Below, one piece after another: positions 24,431-33,130 of a DNA stretch of 64,000 nucleotides. The DNA lies in assembly GCF_001456115.1 (NCBI RefSeq), contig NZ_CP013264.1, forward strand, positions 852,001 to 916,000, written 5' to 3'. Numbering within the stretch: position 1 is the first letter of the stretch; every line of letters starts with the position of its first letter. The translations under genes were made by a program, and so were the position numbers. Under the pieces are notes generated by a model, which was not told the DNA's origin, ran no database searches, and saw nothing but the letters and a program-made list of their open reading frames with translations. Source of the stretch: Sphingobium baderi (GTDB lineage: Bacteria; Pseudomonadota; Alphaproteobacteria; Sphingomonadales; Sphingomonadaceae).

Positions 24431-25264
24431 GCTCAGGACTCACTGATCACAGCCAGAAGAGCACGGTGGCCGCCAGTGCGAGCGCGGAGAAGTAGACGGT
24501 TGGGCAGCGGTCATATCGCGTTGCCACGCGGCGCCAGTCCTTCAGACGGCCGAACATGATCTCGATGCGGTTGCGCCGTTTGTACCGCCGCTTGTCGTAT
24601 GTGACGGGCAAGGAGCGGGATTTGCGGCCCGGAATGCACGGTTTGATGCCCTTTTGCTCCAGCGCATCTCTGAACCAGTCAGCGTCATAGCCGCGGTCGG
24701 CGAGCATCCATTTGGCCTTGGGCAATTCGTCGAGCAAGGCCGCGGCACCGGTGTAATCGCTGACCTGGCCGGCTGTGATGAAGAAGCTCAAAGGGCGGCC
24801 GTTTGCATCAGTCACGGCGTGCAACTTCGTGTTCATGCCGCCCTTGGTCCGTCCGATCAGGCGCCCGAGATCCCCTTTTTTACCCCAAGGCTGGAAGCCG
24901 TGCGGTGGGCCTTGAGATAGGTCGCGTCGATCATGACGGTCTGCGGATCGGCCCTCTGGGCGGACAGGCCTTCCATCATCCGAGCGAACACACCCATCAC
25001 GCCCCACCGTTTCCAGCGGTTATACAATGTCTTGTGCGGCCCGTATTCCCTGGGCGCATCCCGCCACCGCAGGCCGTTCCGGTTGACGAAGATGATGCCG
25101 CTCAGGACCCGCCGGTCATCAACCCGGGGCCTGCCGTGGCTCTTGGGAAAATATGGCGACAGACGCGCCATCTGCTCGTCCGTCAGCCAATACAGGTCGC
25201 TCATGCTCGGTCTCCCCGCGGAGCCTGAATCACATCGCCATCAGCCAATCAATGGGTCCTGAGC
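24431..25264 (-). mobile_element. IS5-family (IS427-like) insertion sequence
   Basis: 834 bp bounded by inverted repeats starting GCTCAGGAC (left 24431, right 25264) and flanked by CTAG on both sides (24427-24430 and 25265-25268), the usual target of this subgroup. It inserted into the last codons of the AbiJ-like gene. Confidence 0.9.
24447..25204 (-). CDS. IS5-family transposase made by -1 frameshift
   Basis: Two overlapping frames. The first (25204 down to 24857, 115 residues) opens MSDLYWLTDEQMARLSPYFP and has the first Asp in MIDATYLKAHRTA. The second (ending 24447) continues GRTKGGMNTKLHAV, MLADRGYDADWFRD and RRNRIEIMFGRLKDWRRVATRYD with the second Asp and the Glu. They are joined at the A6 run at 24881-24876, where reading slips back one base. 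This is the standard expression mode of the subgroup, so the element may be active. Confidence 0.9.
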
Positions 25265-26151
25265 CTAGCCGTACCGATCGCCAACGCCGGATCTCGATCA
25301 ACCGCATTTTCGAGCCGCTCGATCTCGCGGTGCATCCAAGCGGCGTCGAGCGCGTCAGCGACAGTCCGCGCCCGCATCACCGACCTGCCGCCCAACTCGC
25401 CGATGGCCTTTGCAACAAACCGCGGCCGCCCAGCAATCTTCTCGACCTCGACCAGCATCCAGCCTTCGGGCCGCAGCTGGTCGTTGAAGTTGCGAACCAT
25501 ATCCAGCGCTTGATTGCGGTCTGGCCGCACGACCGGGTGGACCATCTCGGCAAGAAAAGCGAGGAAACGGTCAGCCGGCCCGTCGATCAGATCGAAACGC
25601 TTGTCCTCGAAAATCCAATCGTCTTCCCAGTCGTTATTGTTCCAGCGGTGCTGCCAGATATCGCCCGCAGCATCCTTGTACCGTGAGTCATGCGACGGCA
25701 GTGTCTCTAGATCCCAAAGCCGCTGCAGGAATTCGACATCGTCCAGCGATCCCATCCAAGCGATGTTGTCGACCTTGAGACCGTCAATGATGTTGCGGCG
25801 TGCTCGGCGCGAGACGTTCGCAGGCGCCGAACGCCAGTCGGGACGCGCTTGAATGCGCGGCCTGATCGATGCGCTGAACCAGATATCTCCGTCGCGCTCA
25901 TATACGGCCTTCACCCGCGCCGTAATCTGCTCCTCCAGCGTAGCGCGCTTTGCGCCTAGACGGCCGTAGTGCGCTGGGTCGATCGACAGAAAGAGCGTAT
26001 AGATCGGCGTCCCGCCGTTCCAATTGTCCCAGCCCGTCTCTGTTGTCTCGCAATCGGCTTCGCGCAGCAATTCGGCTGCTTCGGTCATGCCTTCGGCGGC
26101 CAGCATCGCCTCCACCGCCGCCAGATGCGCCTCGTCGTCCTGGCCTTCCAC
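25249..26151 (-). CDS. AbiJ-like abortive infection protein, C-terminus altered by IS
   Basis: A 300-residue protein as it now reads. The segment VDNIAWMGSLDDVEFLQRLWDLETLPSHDSRYKDAAGDIWQH, then FDLIDGPADRFLAFLAEMVHPVVRPD and FNDQLRPEGWMLVEV, resembles the N-terminal domain seen in AbiJ-type proteins (AbiJ-NTD3), usually attached to toxic HEPN or other effectors. Here no extra effector domain is present. The last five codons (RLRTH) come from the insertion sequence; the original would have ended 17 residues after the insertion point, with a stop at 24375-24377, so function may survive. Confidence 0.5.
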   Translation of the reverse strand: MEGQDDEAHLAAVEAMLAAEGMTEAAELLREADCETTETGWDNWNGGTPIYTLFLSIDPAHYGRLGAKRATLEEQITARVKAVYERDGDIWFSASIRPRIQARPDWRSAPANVSRRARRNIIDGLKVDNIAWMGSLDDVEFLQRLWDLETLPSHDSRYKDAAGDIWQHRWNNNDWEDDWIFEDKRFDLIDGPADRFLAFLAEMVHPVVRPDRNQALDMVRNFNDQLRPEGWMLVEVEKIAGRPRFVAKAIGELGGRSVMRARTVADALDAAWMHREIERLENAVDRDPALAIGTARLRTH

Positions 26152-26308
26152 GTCACCACTCCTTCGATCCTCATTTGTTTACACGGAACGAAGATGGAAC
26201 GAAAGTAACATCGGTGCATGTGGGGTGCGAGGCTGCGGCCTCGTCGGCAGGCTGCGGCCTGGAAGCCTGCGCTGTTGATCTGGTCAGGTTAACCGATGAT
26301 TATGGGGC

Positions 26309-27424
26309 ATGAGCCCCTCCGCACAGACGTCAATCTTCTATCTCGACGAGAGCGGCAACAGTGGCGATCTCACGCGGTCGGGCCGAGACATGGACTTTGG
26401 CGGCCAGGAAATCTTTGTTTTGGCCAGCATCGGCACAGACGATCCCGATGCCCTTGCCCGGGAGCTGGAGCACTTACGCTACCATCACCGCGTCCAAGCG
26501 GTAGAGCTGAAATCCTCGGCGCTCAAGAACAAGCCGGCGCTGGTTGGCGACCTGCTTGCTTTCCTGCGGCTGCACGAGCTGCCGCTTCTCTTGGAGGTGG
26601 TCGACAAAAGATTCATGATCGCCGCCAACATGATCAACAATCTCGTGCTACCCGCAGTTGGCGCGTGCGACGTCACACCTGAGGCACAATGGTTTCGGAA
26701 CGAACTTGCCGAGTATTTGCACGCACAGGCGTCGCCGAGCGTGATCGCTGCTTATGTGGCCGCGTGCGATGCGCCCTCGGCAGCGAGCATCGTCCGCGCA
26801 TTCGACACGCTGCTCGATTGGCTCGATGAGCGGAAAGCTGGCGACGAGCGGGCGGAAGCCATGCGCTTCTTCACTCGTGACAGTCTCAGCGATTTCATGA
26901 CCGCTGGCCCAGAAACGGAAACGGCTCAGCTCCGCTGCCTTCCGCCACCCGATTTGGGGAAGAAAGGCCAGTCGATCTGGATGTTGCCGAATTTGACTTC
27001 GCTCACCAACGTATATGCCCGGATCAATCGTTATCGGCGACGCCGGCTGGCGGACGTCATCATCGTGCATGACGAGCAGGCGCATTTCGATGAAATTTTG
27101 GCTGATGCCAAGGCGCTCGCCGAGCGGCTGGCCGCCGAAGGGGCGGCGATGCCAGCGCGTTTCGCCGACTATCATTTCGTCGAACAGGCTACCTTGCGCT
27201 TCGCCAGTTCCGGCGCCACTTCGGGTATCCAAGCGGCCGACATCATCGCTGGCTTCCTGATGCGCTATGTAAAGTCGGTACTCCATGGCCTGGCCACGCC
27301 CGACCCGGTGGTACAAGACGTCTTCGATGCGCTGATGGATTTCACGGACCCGGCGCAGGGGCTTGGCGTCAATTTTGTTCTGGCCCGCCACGATGTCGTT
27401 AGGCTTGGAGTGCGGCCGCTGTGA
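26309..27424 (+). CDS. DUF3800 domain protein
   Basis: A 371-residue protein with the DUF3800 opening IFYLDESGNSG near residues 9-19, LKSSALKNKP, and a late SSGATSGIQAADIIAGFLMRYV element. These acidic positions fit an RNase-H-like fold with possible nuclease activity. DUF3800 genes are frequent in defence islands. It is divergent from the AbiJ-like gene with about 155 bases between them, which contain two small GGCTGCGGCC hairpins at 26228-26262. Confidence 0.75.
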   Translation: MSPSAQTSIFYLDESGNSGDLTRSGRDMDFGGQEIFVLASIGTDDPDALARELEHLRYHHRVQAVELKSSALKNKPALVGDLLAFLRLHELPLLLEVVDKRFMIAANMINNLVLPAVGACDVTPEAQWFRNELAEYLHAQASPSVIAAYVAACDAPSAASIVRAFDTLLDWLDERKAGDERAEAMRFFTRDSLSDFMTAGPETETAQLRCLPPPDLGKKGQSIWMLPNLTSLTNVYARINRYRRRRLADVIIVHDEQAHFDEILADAKALAERLAAEGAAMPARFADYHFVEQATLRFASSGATSGIQAADIIAGFLMRYVKSVLHGLATPDPVVQDVFDALMDFTDPAQGLGVNFVLARHDVVRLGVRPL

Positions 27425-28047
27425 GCAACTCGGACACCCCGGATAGGGTCTGCAGTTCGATCGTCTGCATTATCGTGACCTCTCACCGAACGCCGCCATT
27501 CCGCTACCGGCCAGGAGATGCAAAACCCACTGTGTGAATGAACGGCCGGTTTCGACGACCATGCAAGGCGCTGTTAACGGCGGGTTTGTTGGCGGCACTT
27601 GCCAGTCCGCTGGCCGGCTTTGCATTGGTCGCTTCCGACCAGGGTCGGTCGTCTAGGTTTGCTCGATCAACGTCCCGTCTCGACGGAAGCTGCCGCCCGG
27701 GCTGATCCAAGAAGACAATCGGCAACGTGCCAGAAACGGCCGGCGGCGGGGTGCGTCACCGCGTGAGGTCTGCGATAGCCGGGACAGCAGCGTCCGTATA
27801 ACGTCACAGGTGATCGGGCGGTTGTTCGACGACCATGCTTTTGTTACGTTTGCTGCGTCGACTCTTGGTGGCACTTCAGACTCTGCGGCTTCGGGGCGGG
27901 TCGAAAATTCCAAATCGGTCCGATCTAGCCAGCCATCGCTCCAAGGGGCGTCGCCGGCGCAGCGTTCGAAGGCGGCAGCGCCAAACCCCGGCTAATCTCG
28001 GCCGCGAACGCTTTGGAAACGACCTCTTCGAGTGAGTGGAAAAGAGG
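27425..28047. other. Non-coding gap between the defence and stress regions
   Basis: About 620 bases. Short open frames exist on both strands but none has a convincing start, ribosome site or recognisable protein. The base composition is similar to the flanks. It may hold decayed remnants of a gene. Confidence 0.4.
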
Positions 28048-29097
28048 ATGAGTGACCTTGGTGAAAGCCACGCGCCATCTGGCGCGATGCCCGGCCTGCC
28101 TTATGAGCGGCGCCGCGCAAGGGACGAGATCGCGCAGCGCCTGGCCGCGATCGTCGAGTCCTCCGACGACGCCATTCTGGCGAAAGATCTGGATGGAACC
28201 ATCACGAGCTGGAACAGGGGAGCGGAACGGCTGTTCGGCTATCGCGCCGCCGAGATCGTCGGAAAGTCGGTCATGCTTCTCCTGCCAGATGATCGGCAGG
28301 ACGACGAGGCACCGATCCTGGCACGGCTGCGCCGAGGCGAGCGCGTCCGTCACTATGAAACGGTCAGGCGCCGCAAGGACGGGAGTCTGATAGACATCTC
28401 GCTCAGCGTATCACCGTTGCGCGATGCGAACGGCACGGTTATCGGCGCCTCCACGATCGCGCGCGACATTACGGAGCGCAAGCAAGCCGAGGAGCGGCAA
28501 CGCTTGTTGCTGCGTGAGATGGACCACCGGATGAAGAACCTGTTCGCGCTTGCAGGCAGCCTCGTCGGCATGAGCGTGCGCGATGCTGCAAGCCCACAGG
28601 AACTGGCCTCCATCGTCCAGGAGCGTTTGAGCGCGCTGGCGCGTGCGCACGCTCTCACAATGCCGAAGGACTCCGCTGCCGGCAGTAACGATTCGGTTAG
28701 GCTCCACGTATTGCTTCGGACGATTTTGGCACCTTACGAGGGTGCTGGCGGTGGCGATGACCGGCTGCGAATCAACGGCGATGATGTGACGTTACCCGGA
28801 AACGCGATGACCACGATCGCACTCATCCTCCACGAACTGGCTACCAATGCCGCGAAATACGGCGCGTTGTCGTCACCATCGGGCACCGTCACCGTCGAAT
28901 GCGTCGCGAAAAAAGATACGCTTGCTTTGATCTGGGATGAGCGCGGCGGCCCGCGGAGCGATGAGCCGGGGGAAGATGGATTCGGCAGCTTGCTTGGGCG
29001 CCTGGCCAGCGGACAGCTTGGCGGCACCATCGAGCGTGAGTGGCGGCCGGAGGGATTGCGTGTCACCCTGACGGTTCTACGTGATCGCCTGAGATGA
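28048..29097 (+). CDS. PAS-domain HWE-family histidine kinase
   Basis: A 349-residue protein. A PAS domain (LAAIVESSDDAILAKDLDGTITSWNRGAERLFGYRAAEIVG ... STIARDITERKQAEE) is followed by the HWE/HisKA_2 H-box LLREMDHRMKNLFALAGSLVGM, the N-box LILHELATNAAKYGAL and LALIWDERGG. There is no membrane segment, so it senses a cytosolic cue. No response regulator is next to it; in alphaproteobacteria such orphan kinases often feed the PhyR-NepR general stress pathway, which would suit the stress genes that follow. The ATG was preferred over a GTG 12 bases upstream. Confidence 0.85.
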   Translation: MSDLGESHAPSGAMPGLPYERRRARDEIAQRLAAIVESSDDAILAKDLDGTITSWNRGAERLFGYRAAEIVGKSVMLLLPDDRQDDEAPILARLRRGERVRHYETVRRRKDGSLIDISLSVSPLRDANGTVIGASTIARDITERKQAEERQRLLLREMDHRMKNLFALAGSLVGMSVRDAASPQELASIVQERLSALARAHALTMPKDSAAGSNDSVRLHVLLRTILAPYEGAGGGDDRLRINGDDVTLPGNAMTTIALILHELATNAAKYGALSSPSGTVTVECVAKKDTLALIWDERGGPRSDEPGEDGFGSLLGRLASGQLGGTIEREWRPEGLRVTLTVLRDRLR

Positions 29098-29125
29098 CGC
29101 TCTCAAAGCAGCTGGACTTCCCGGT

Positions 29126-29986
29126 CTAAGACCCGCTTCCACCGTGTAAGCTTACACCGGCTATATGCTCGACGACCTGGCGCGCAGCGCGCGATGGCAC
29201 GGCCAGGCCGATGCCGACATTACCGCCATTGGGGCCGATGATCGCGCTGTTCACGCCGACCGCTTCGCCACGCATGTTGATCAAGGGGCCGCCCGAGTTC
29301 CCCGGGTTGATCGGCGCATCGGTCTGGATGTAGCGAGCGCCGCCGTCGGGCGAGCCGCGCAGCCCGCTGACGATTCCCGCCGTGACGGTCTGCCCCACCT
29401 CGAACGGGTTGCCGATGGCGACCACATAGTCACCGACCTGCGTCTTGTCCGAGTCACCCAACGGAAGCTGTTTCAGCCCGCGAGCTGGAATGCGCAGCAC
29501 GGCGATGTCGGACCGCGGATCGCTGCCGAGAAACTCGGCTTCGACCTGCCGATCACCAATGCCAACGGCAATGGCGCGGGCATTCTCGACGACATGGTGG
29601 TTGGTGACAACCAGACCGCGCGCGGCATCGACCACGAACCCGGAGCCCGCCGAGATCCGCGGCGCCAGTGCCTCGTCGGGCACGCCGAGGAAGAAGCGAT
29701 AATAAGGATCGCGCAGCAGCGGGTTCTGCGCATAGGGCGACGCCTGCAGCACCGCGATGTTTACCACAGCGGGCGCAACACGCTCGACAAGCGGTGCGAC
29801 CGTCAGCCGATTAAGCGGGACGGCGTCGACGGAAACCTGTGCGCTTTCCGCCCCAATCACCATGTCACGGTCGGACTTGAGCCAAGCCACCCCCACGCCG
29901 CCGGCCACACCTGAGGCCAGGCCGATCGCTGCAAGCAGGGCCAGCCAGCCGCGCGGCGGACGCAGGTCCGGTCCAGCTGGGCTCAC
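29126..29986 (-). CDS. DegP/HtrA-like S1C serine protease without PDZ
   Basis: A 286-residue protein with an N-terminal membrane anchor (about residues 14-36) and a periplasmic trypsin-like domain. The triad is visible: His in VVTNHHVVENA, Asp in DPRSDIAVLRI and Ser in PINPGNSGGPL. It stops after the protease domain, so it has no PDZ domain, unlike DegP. It starts with GTG overlapping the upstream stop (GTGA). The last gene of the yccA-hdeD operon; a role in envelope protein quality control is likely. Confidence 0.88.
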   Translation of the reverse strand: MSPAGPDLRPPRGWLALLAAIGLASGVAGGVGVAWLKSDRDMVIGAESAQVSVDAVPLNRLTVAPLVERVAPAVVNIAVLQASPYAQNPLLRDPYYRFFLGVPDEALAPRISAGSGFVVDAARGLVVTNHHVVENARAIAVGIGDRQVEAEFLGSDPRSDIAVLRIPARGLKQLPLGDSDKTQVGDYVVAIGNPFEVGQTVTAGIVSGLRGSPDGGARYIQTDAPINPGNSGGPLINMRGEAVGVNSAIIGPNGGNVGIGLAVPSRAARQVVEHIAGVSLHGGSGS

Positions 29987-30228
29987 GGGCGACCATCCTT
30001 CAACTCAAGCGGGTCTGCGACGGCTGTGTCGGCGGTTTCGAGGATCTCGCACAGTCGCGACACGGTCGCGGACATGGGGCGCGGCGCCGCCGGAAAATCC
30101 AGCGGCTCGCCGCGCGCCCGTGCGACGGCCTCGATCAGATCGGCCCGATCGCCGCCGGCGTCCAATATCTCGACGATAAAGCGGTCCTCCAGCGACCCGG
30201 CGATCGCGATCACGTCTTCGCGCGTCAT
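29983..30228 (-). CDS. Small hypothetical protein between HdeD and the S1C protease
   Basis: An 81-residue acidic protein (MTREDVIAIAGSLEDRFIVEILDAGGDRADLIEAVARARGEPLD ...) with helical character and no known domain. It overlaps the genes on either side by 4 bp (ATGA, GTGA), so it is a coupled member of the stress operon. Similar short proteins accompany stress islands in alphaproteobacteria, but I cannot name its function. Confidence 0.7.
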   Translation of the reverse strand: MTREDVIAIAGSLEDRFIVEILDAGGDRADLIEAVARARGEPLDFPAAPRPMSATVSRLCEILETADTAVADPLELKDGRP

Positions 30229-30866
30229 GCCGTCTCTCCTTTCGTTTCCTCCGGCCGCTGGCGCAGCCGCAGCCCGAAGCCGATCAGGACCACACCGGCG
30301 ATGACAGCATAGATCGCGATCGCCCATGCGACCGACAGGATCGTGGCGGGCGGATTCATATAAAGCGCCACCGGCACCGCAATCCCGAGCAATAGGGAGA
30401 GCACGCCCGAAAGCGCGAGCAGCCACTCGCCCTCGATCTCCTTGCGCAGGCGGATCGCGGCGGCGATCTCCAGCACTCCGGTGAGGATGGCCCAGGCGCT
30501 CAGCACCGACAGTGTCGCCAGAGCATAGCTGGCTGTCGCCACAAAGGGCATCAGCACGAACAAGACCGCGACCGCGACGCCGATGATGCCGCGCAGGATC
30601 AGCGTCCACCAGCGCTCTTCCTTTCGAGTGGCGCCGCGCACGCCAGCGATCGTCGAGAGTAGGCCATCGGCGCCGGCATAGGCGGCGAACACCATGGTGA
30701 AGGCGAACAGGGCGCTTACAGGAAACAGGAACGCGACCACGCCTAAGCTCAACGCGAGGACGCCACGAACGACAAACCATCCCCAGTTGTGGTTGAGCAG
30801 CGGAACGCCGGTGCGGGCGTCGCTGCCCGCACCGGCATGGGGAACCGTGGCCGATATGCTCGTCAT
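30225..30866 (-). CDS. hdeD: HdeD family membrane protein
   Basis: A 213-residue protein with six predicted membrane helices and the HdeD pattern NWGWFVVRGVLALSLGVVAFLFP ... WWTLILRGIIGVAVAVLFVLMP ... GVLEIAAAIRLRKEIEGEWLLALSGVLSLLLG. HdeD proteins are linked to acid and stress resistance; an HdeD gene is a regular member of the transmissible locus of heat resistance. GGAGG lies eight bases before the ATG. It is 16 bp after the YccA gene in one operon. Confidence 0.88.
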   Translation of the reverse strand: MTSISATVPHAGAGSDARTGVPLLNHNWGWFVVRGVLALSLGVVAFLFPVSALFAFTMVFAAYAGADGLLSTIAGVRGATRKEERWWTLILRGIIGVAVAVLFVLMPFVATASYALATLSVLSAWAILTGVLEIAAAIRLRKEIEGEWLLALSGVLSLLLGIAVPVALYMNPPATILSVAWAIAIYAVIAGVVLIGFGLRLRQRPEETKGETA

Positions 30867-30882
30867 AGCTTGGCCTCCTTCG

Positions 30883-31614
30883 TCACTCCTCACGCTGCCC
30901 GAACAGGCTCAGCAGCAGCTGGAACAGGTTGATAAGATTGAGATAGAGCGACAGCGCGCCCATCACGGCCAACTTGTCCGCCCGCTCGGTTCCAGCATAG
31001 GCCAGATACTCGCTCTTCAGGCGCTGGGTGTCCCAAGCGGTGAGCCCCGTAAACACCAGCACGCCGGCGATCGAGAAGACTAGCTGGAGCATCGAGGACC
31101 CGATGAACAGGTTGACGAGGCTGGCGATGACCACGCCGATCAACCCGACCATCAGGAAGGTGGACCAACGCGAAAGGTCGACGTTGGTCGTATAGCCCCA
31201 CAGGCTCATGCCCGCGAACACCGCCGCTGCGCTGAAGAAGGCGAGCGCGATGCTGGTGCCGGTGAAGACGAGGAAGATGCTCGCCATCGACACGCCCATC
31301 ACAGCTGCGAAGGCATAGAAAGCGGTTCGCGCTTGCGTGGTCGTCATCCGCTCGACGCGGAACGAGAAGAACAGCACGAACGCCAAAGGTGCGAAGATGG
31401 CCACCCACTTCAGCGGCGTACCGAAGATCGGCTGGTAAAGCGCGGGCGTGCTCGCGACCAGCAGCGCGACGAGCGCCGTGATACCGAGGCCCAGCGCCAT
31501 GTTGCGATAGACGCCGAGCATGTGCCGGCGAAGGCCTTCATCATAGATGGCTGCGCCGCCGGCGCGCGCCGGCGAAGGGGGCGGATAGGTGATAGGGTCA
31601 AAATGTCTGTTCAT
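30883..31614 (-). CDS. Bax inhibitor-1 / YccA family membrane protein
   Basis: A 243-residue protein with seven membrane helices and the BI-1 signature region MTTTQARTAFYAFAAVMGVSMASIFLVFTGTSI, ending with AWDTQRLKSEYLAYAG and a conserved membrane Asp. YccA interacts with the FtsH protease in E. coli; the family moderates membrane protein stress. First gene of the minus-strand operon yccA-hdeD-orf-S1C. An imperfect inverted repeat (TGCCTCA ... TGAGGCA, 31614-31648) lies over the leader. Confidence 0.9.
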   Translation of the reverse strand: MNRHFDPITYPPPSPARAGGAAIYDEGLRRHMLGVYRNMALGLGITALVALLVASTPALYQPIFGTPLKWVAIFAPLAFVLFFSFRVERMTTTQARTAFYAFAAVMGVSMASIFLVFTGTSIALAFFSAAAVFAGMSLWGYTTNVDLSRWSTFLMVGLIGVVIASLVNLFIGSSMLQLVFSIAGVLVFTGLTAWDTQRLKSEYLAYAGTERADKLAVMGALSLYLNLINLFQLLLSLFGQREE

Positions 31615-31760
31615 GCCTCACTCCATTGATCTTCAAGTCAATGAGGCACTCGGCCGGCTTCACGTTGAAGCTGCGCGATCCTGCACCGAGCGCACTCGAT
31701 GCGGTCCGACATCGCGGAGGCTTTGCAGCCGCCGCCAGAGGGGCCCGGTCCGCAGGCAAG

Positions 31761-31788
31761 ATCTTGTAACCGCTTCTGTAAATTCAAG
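31761..31788 (-). promoter_or_regulatory. Candidate RpoH promoter for the yccA operon
   Basis: On the minus strand, CTTGAA (31788-31783) and a TACAAGAT-like -10 are separated by about 14 bases. It is weaker than the opposing promoter at 31825 but would drive the divergent stress operon. Confidence 0.35.
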
Positions 31789-31824
31789 AGCACGCGCGGG
31801 CAAAAAGTGTGTGCGCAAAAACCT

Positions 31825-31852
31825 CTTGAAAGCCCTCGATGCCTACCTAGAT
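31825..31852 (+). promoter_or_regulatory. Candidate RpoH (sigma32) promoter for the hsp20 genes
   Basis: CTTGAA (31825-31830), 15 bases, CCTAGAT (31846-31852). This matches the alphaproteobacterial heat-shock sigma pattern CTTGAA / CCTATnT. The first Hsp20 gene starts about 100 bases downstream. Confidence 0.6.
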
Positions 31853-31956
31853 TTTTGTTGCCGGACGCCGTTCGGGTCCGGTTGGACATAGAGAGCGTCG
31901 GCTCTCCGTTTACCGGCGCCTCTCATGCCCAGATCGCTTCATAGGAGGATTTGGAA

Positions 31957-32430
31957 ATGAGAACTAACTTTGATTTCGCGCCCTATCGGCGCTCGACCGT
32001 AGGCTTCGATCGCCTGTTCAACCTGCTCGAAGCAGGCGCGCGTGAAGACGATGGCTATCCGCCCTTCGACATCCTGAAGGATGGCGAGGACAGCTATCGC
32101 ATCACGCTGGCAGTCGCCGGCTTTCGCCCCGAAGACATCGAGGTGGTGGCGCAGCAGAACCAGCTCACCGTCACCGGCAAACGCGCCGAGGATAACGGCA
32201 AGGGCGACTATCTGCATCGCGGTATCGCCGCGCGCGCCTTCGAGCGGCGCTTCCAGCTCGCTGACTTCGTGGAAGCCGGCAATGCCAGCTTTGAGAACGG
32301 CCTGCTGAGCATCGCGCTCAAGCGTGTCGTCCCCGAGGCGATGAAGCCGCGCCGGATCGAGATCGGCGGCAGCAATGCTGCCCAGGATCAGATCGAGGCG
32401 CCCAAGGACAAGGTCCGCGAAGCGGCTTGA
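31957..32430 (+). CDS. Small heat shock protein, Hsp20 family (IbpA-like)
   Basis: A 157-residue class A type Hsp20: N-terminal FDRLFNLLEAG, then an alpha-crystallin domain YPPFDILKDGEDSYRITLAVAGFRPEDIEVVAQQNQLTVTGKR ... RAFERRFQLADFVEAGNASFENGLLSIALKR and a C-terminal tail. It would hold unfolding proteins for refolding. The start at 31957 has GGAGG at a spacing of eight. Preceded by the RpoH-like promoter; followed by a second, distinct Hsp20 gene. Confidence 0.93.
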   Translation: MRTNFDFAPYRRSTVGFDRLFNLLEAGAREDDGYPPFDILKDGEDSYRITLAVAGFRPEDIEVVAQQNQLTVTGKRAEDNGKGDYLHRGIAARAFERRFQLADFVEAGNASFENGLLSIALKRVVPEAMKPRRIEIGGSNAAQDQIEAPKDKVREAA

Positions 32431-32514
32431 TCCTTGGTTTAACTGGTTTGCCGGCGCCGCACTCTGCGGGCCGGCAGGCCTTTACCCTTCCAGCCAGAAA
32501 AGGAGATGACCATC

Positions 32515-33036
32515 ATGGCTTTTCGTGATCTCATTCCCTGGAGCCGGCAGGAAAACCGGCTCCCTGTCCCGGTCAGTGCCGAGCGCGGCCGCGACAATGA
32601 TACCCACCCGCTGCTCTCGCTCCATCGCGAGGTGAACCGACTGTTCGACGACGTCTTCCGCGGCTTCGGCGTGCCCGCCTTCGCCGGCCTCGACCGCGCT
32701 GCCGGTTGGCCCCATGTGGAGCTCGGCGAGACCGACAAGGAGATCCGCGTCACGGCGGAACTGCCGGGTCTCGACGAGAAGGACGTGGAGATTACCGTCG
32801 AAGACGGTGCGCTAACGCTTCGCGGCGAGAAGCGGTCCGAGGTCGAAGACAAGGATCGTGGCTATAGCGAGCGCAGCTACGGCCGCTTTGAACGGCGTAT
32901 CGGACTGCCCAAGGGGGTCGACCGTGACCAGGCGAACGCGACGTTCAGGAACGGCGTGTTGACGGTCACCCTGCCCAAGACGGAGGCGGCGAACGAAAAT
33001 GTCCGCCGCATCCCGGTCAATGGCAAGGCGGCGTGA
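32515..33036 (+). CDS. Small heat shock protein, Hsp20 family (second, distinct copy)
   Basis: A 173-residue Hsp20 of the HspC/class-C type: HREVNRLFDDVFRGFG, then WPHVELGETDKEIRVTAELPGLDEKDVEITVEDGALTLRGEKRSE, SYGRFERRIGLPKGVDRDQANATFRNGVLTVTLPKTE. The pair of unlike Hsp20s mirrors the composition of transmissible heat-resistance loci. AAGGAG lies ten bases before the ATG at 32515. A hairpin at 33043-33066 follows the stop. Confidence 0.93.
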   Translation: MAFRDLIPWSRQENRLPVPVSAERGRDNDTHPLLSLHREVNRLFDDVFRGFGVPAFAGLDRAAGWPHVELGETDKEIRVTAELPGLDEKDVEITVEDGALTLRGEKRSEVEDKDRGYSERSYGRFERRIGLPKGVDRDQANATFRNGVLTVTLPKTEAANENVRRIPVNGKAA

Positions 33037-33042
33037 CGGTCT

Positions 33043-33066
33043 GGCCCGGAACCTCGGTTCCGGGCC
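33043..33066. terminator. Hairpin after the second Hsp20 gene
   Basis: GGCCCGGAAC and GTTCCGGGCC flank a 4-base loop, directly after the stop. There is no long T-run, so it may be an attenuator or RNA-stabilising hairpin. Confidence 0.55.
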
Positions 33067-33130
33067 ATTCGCCAACGACAATCACACCGGGCCTGACCCG
33101 TCCAGCGCGCTGCCACGCGAGGCCTGTGCC

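Noticed and set aside
26228..26262. Two adjacent GGCTGCGGCC hairpins before the DUF3800 gene, considered as an operator
   Set aside because: The stems are short and GC-rich, not at a promoter-like position; chance is likely.
27504..27995. Short frames on both strands in the gap before the HWE kinase
   Set aside because: No start context or recognisable protein; I report the gap as non-coding.
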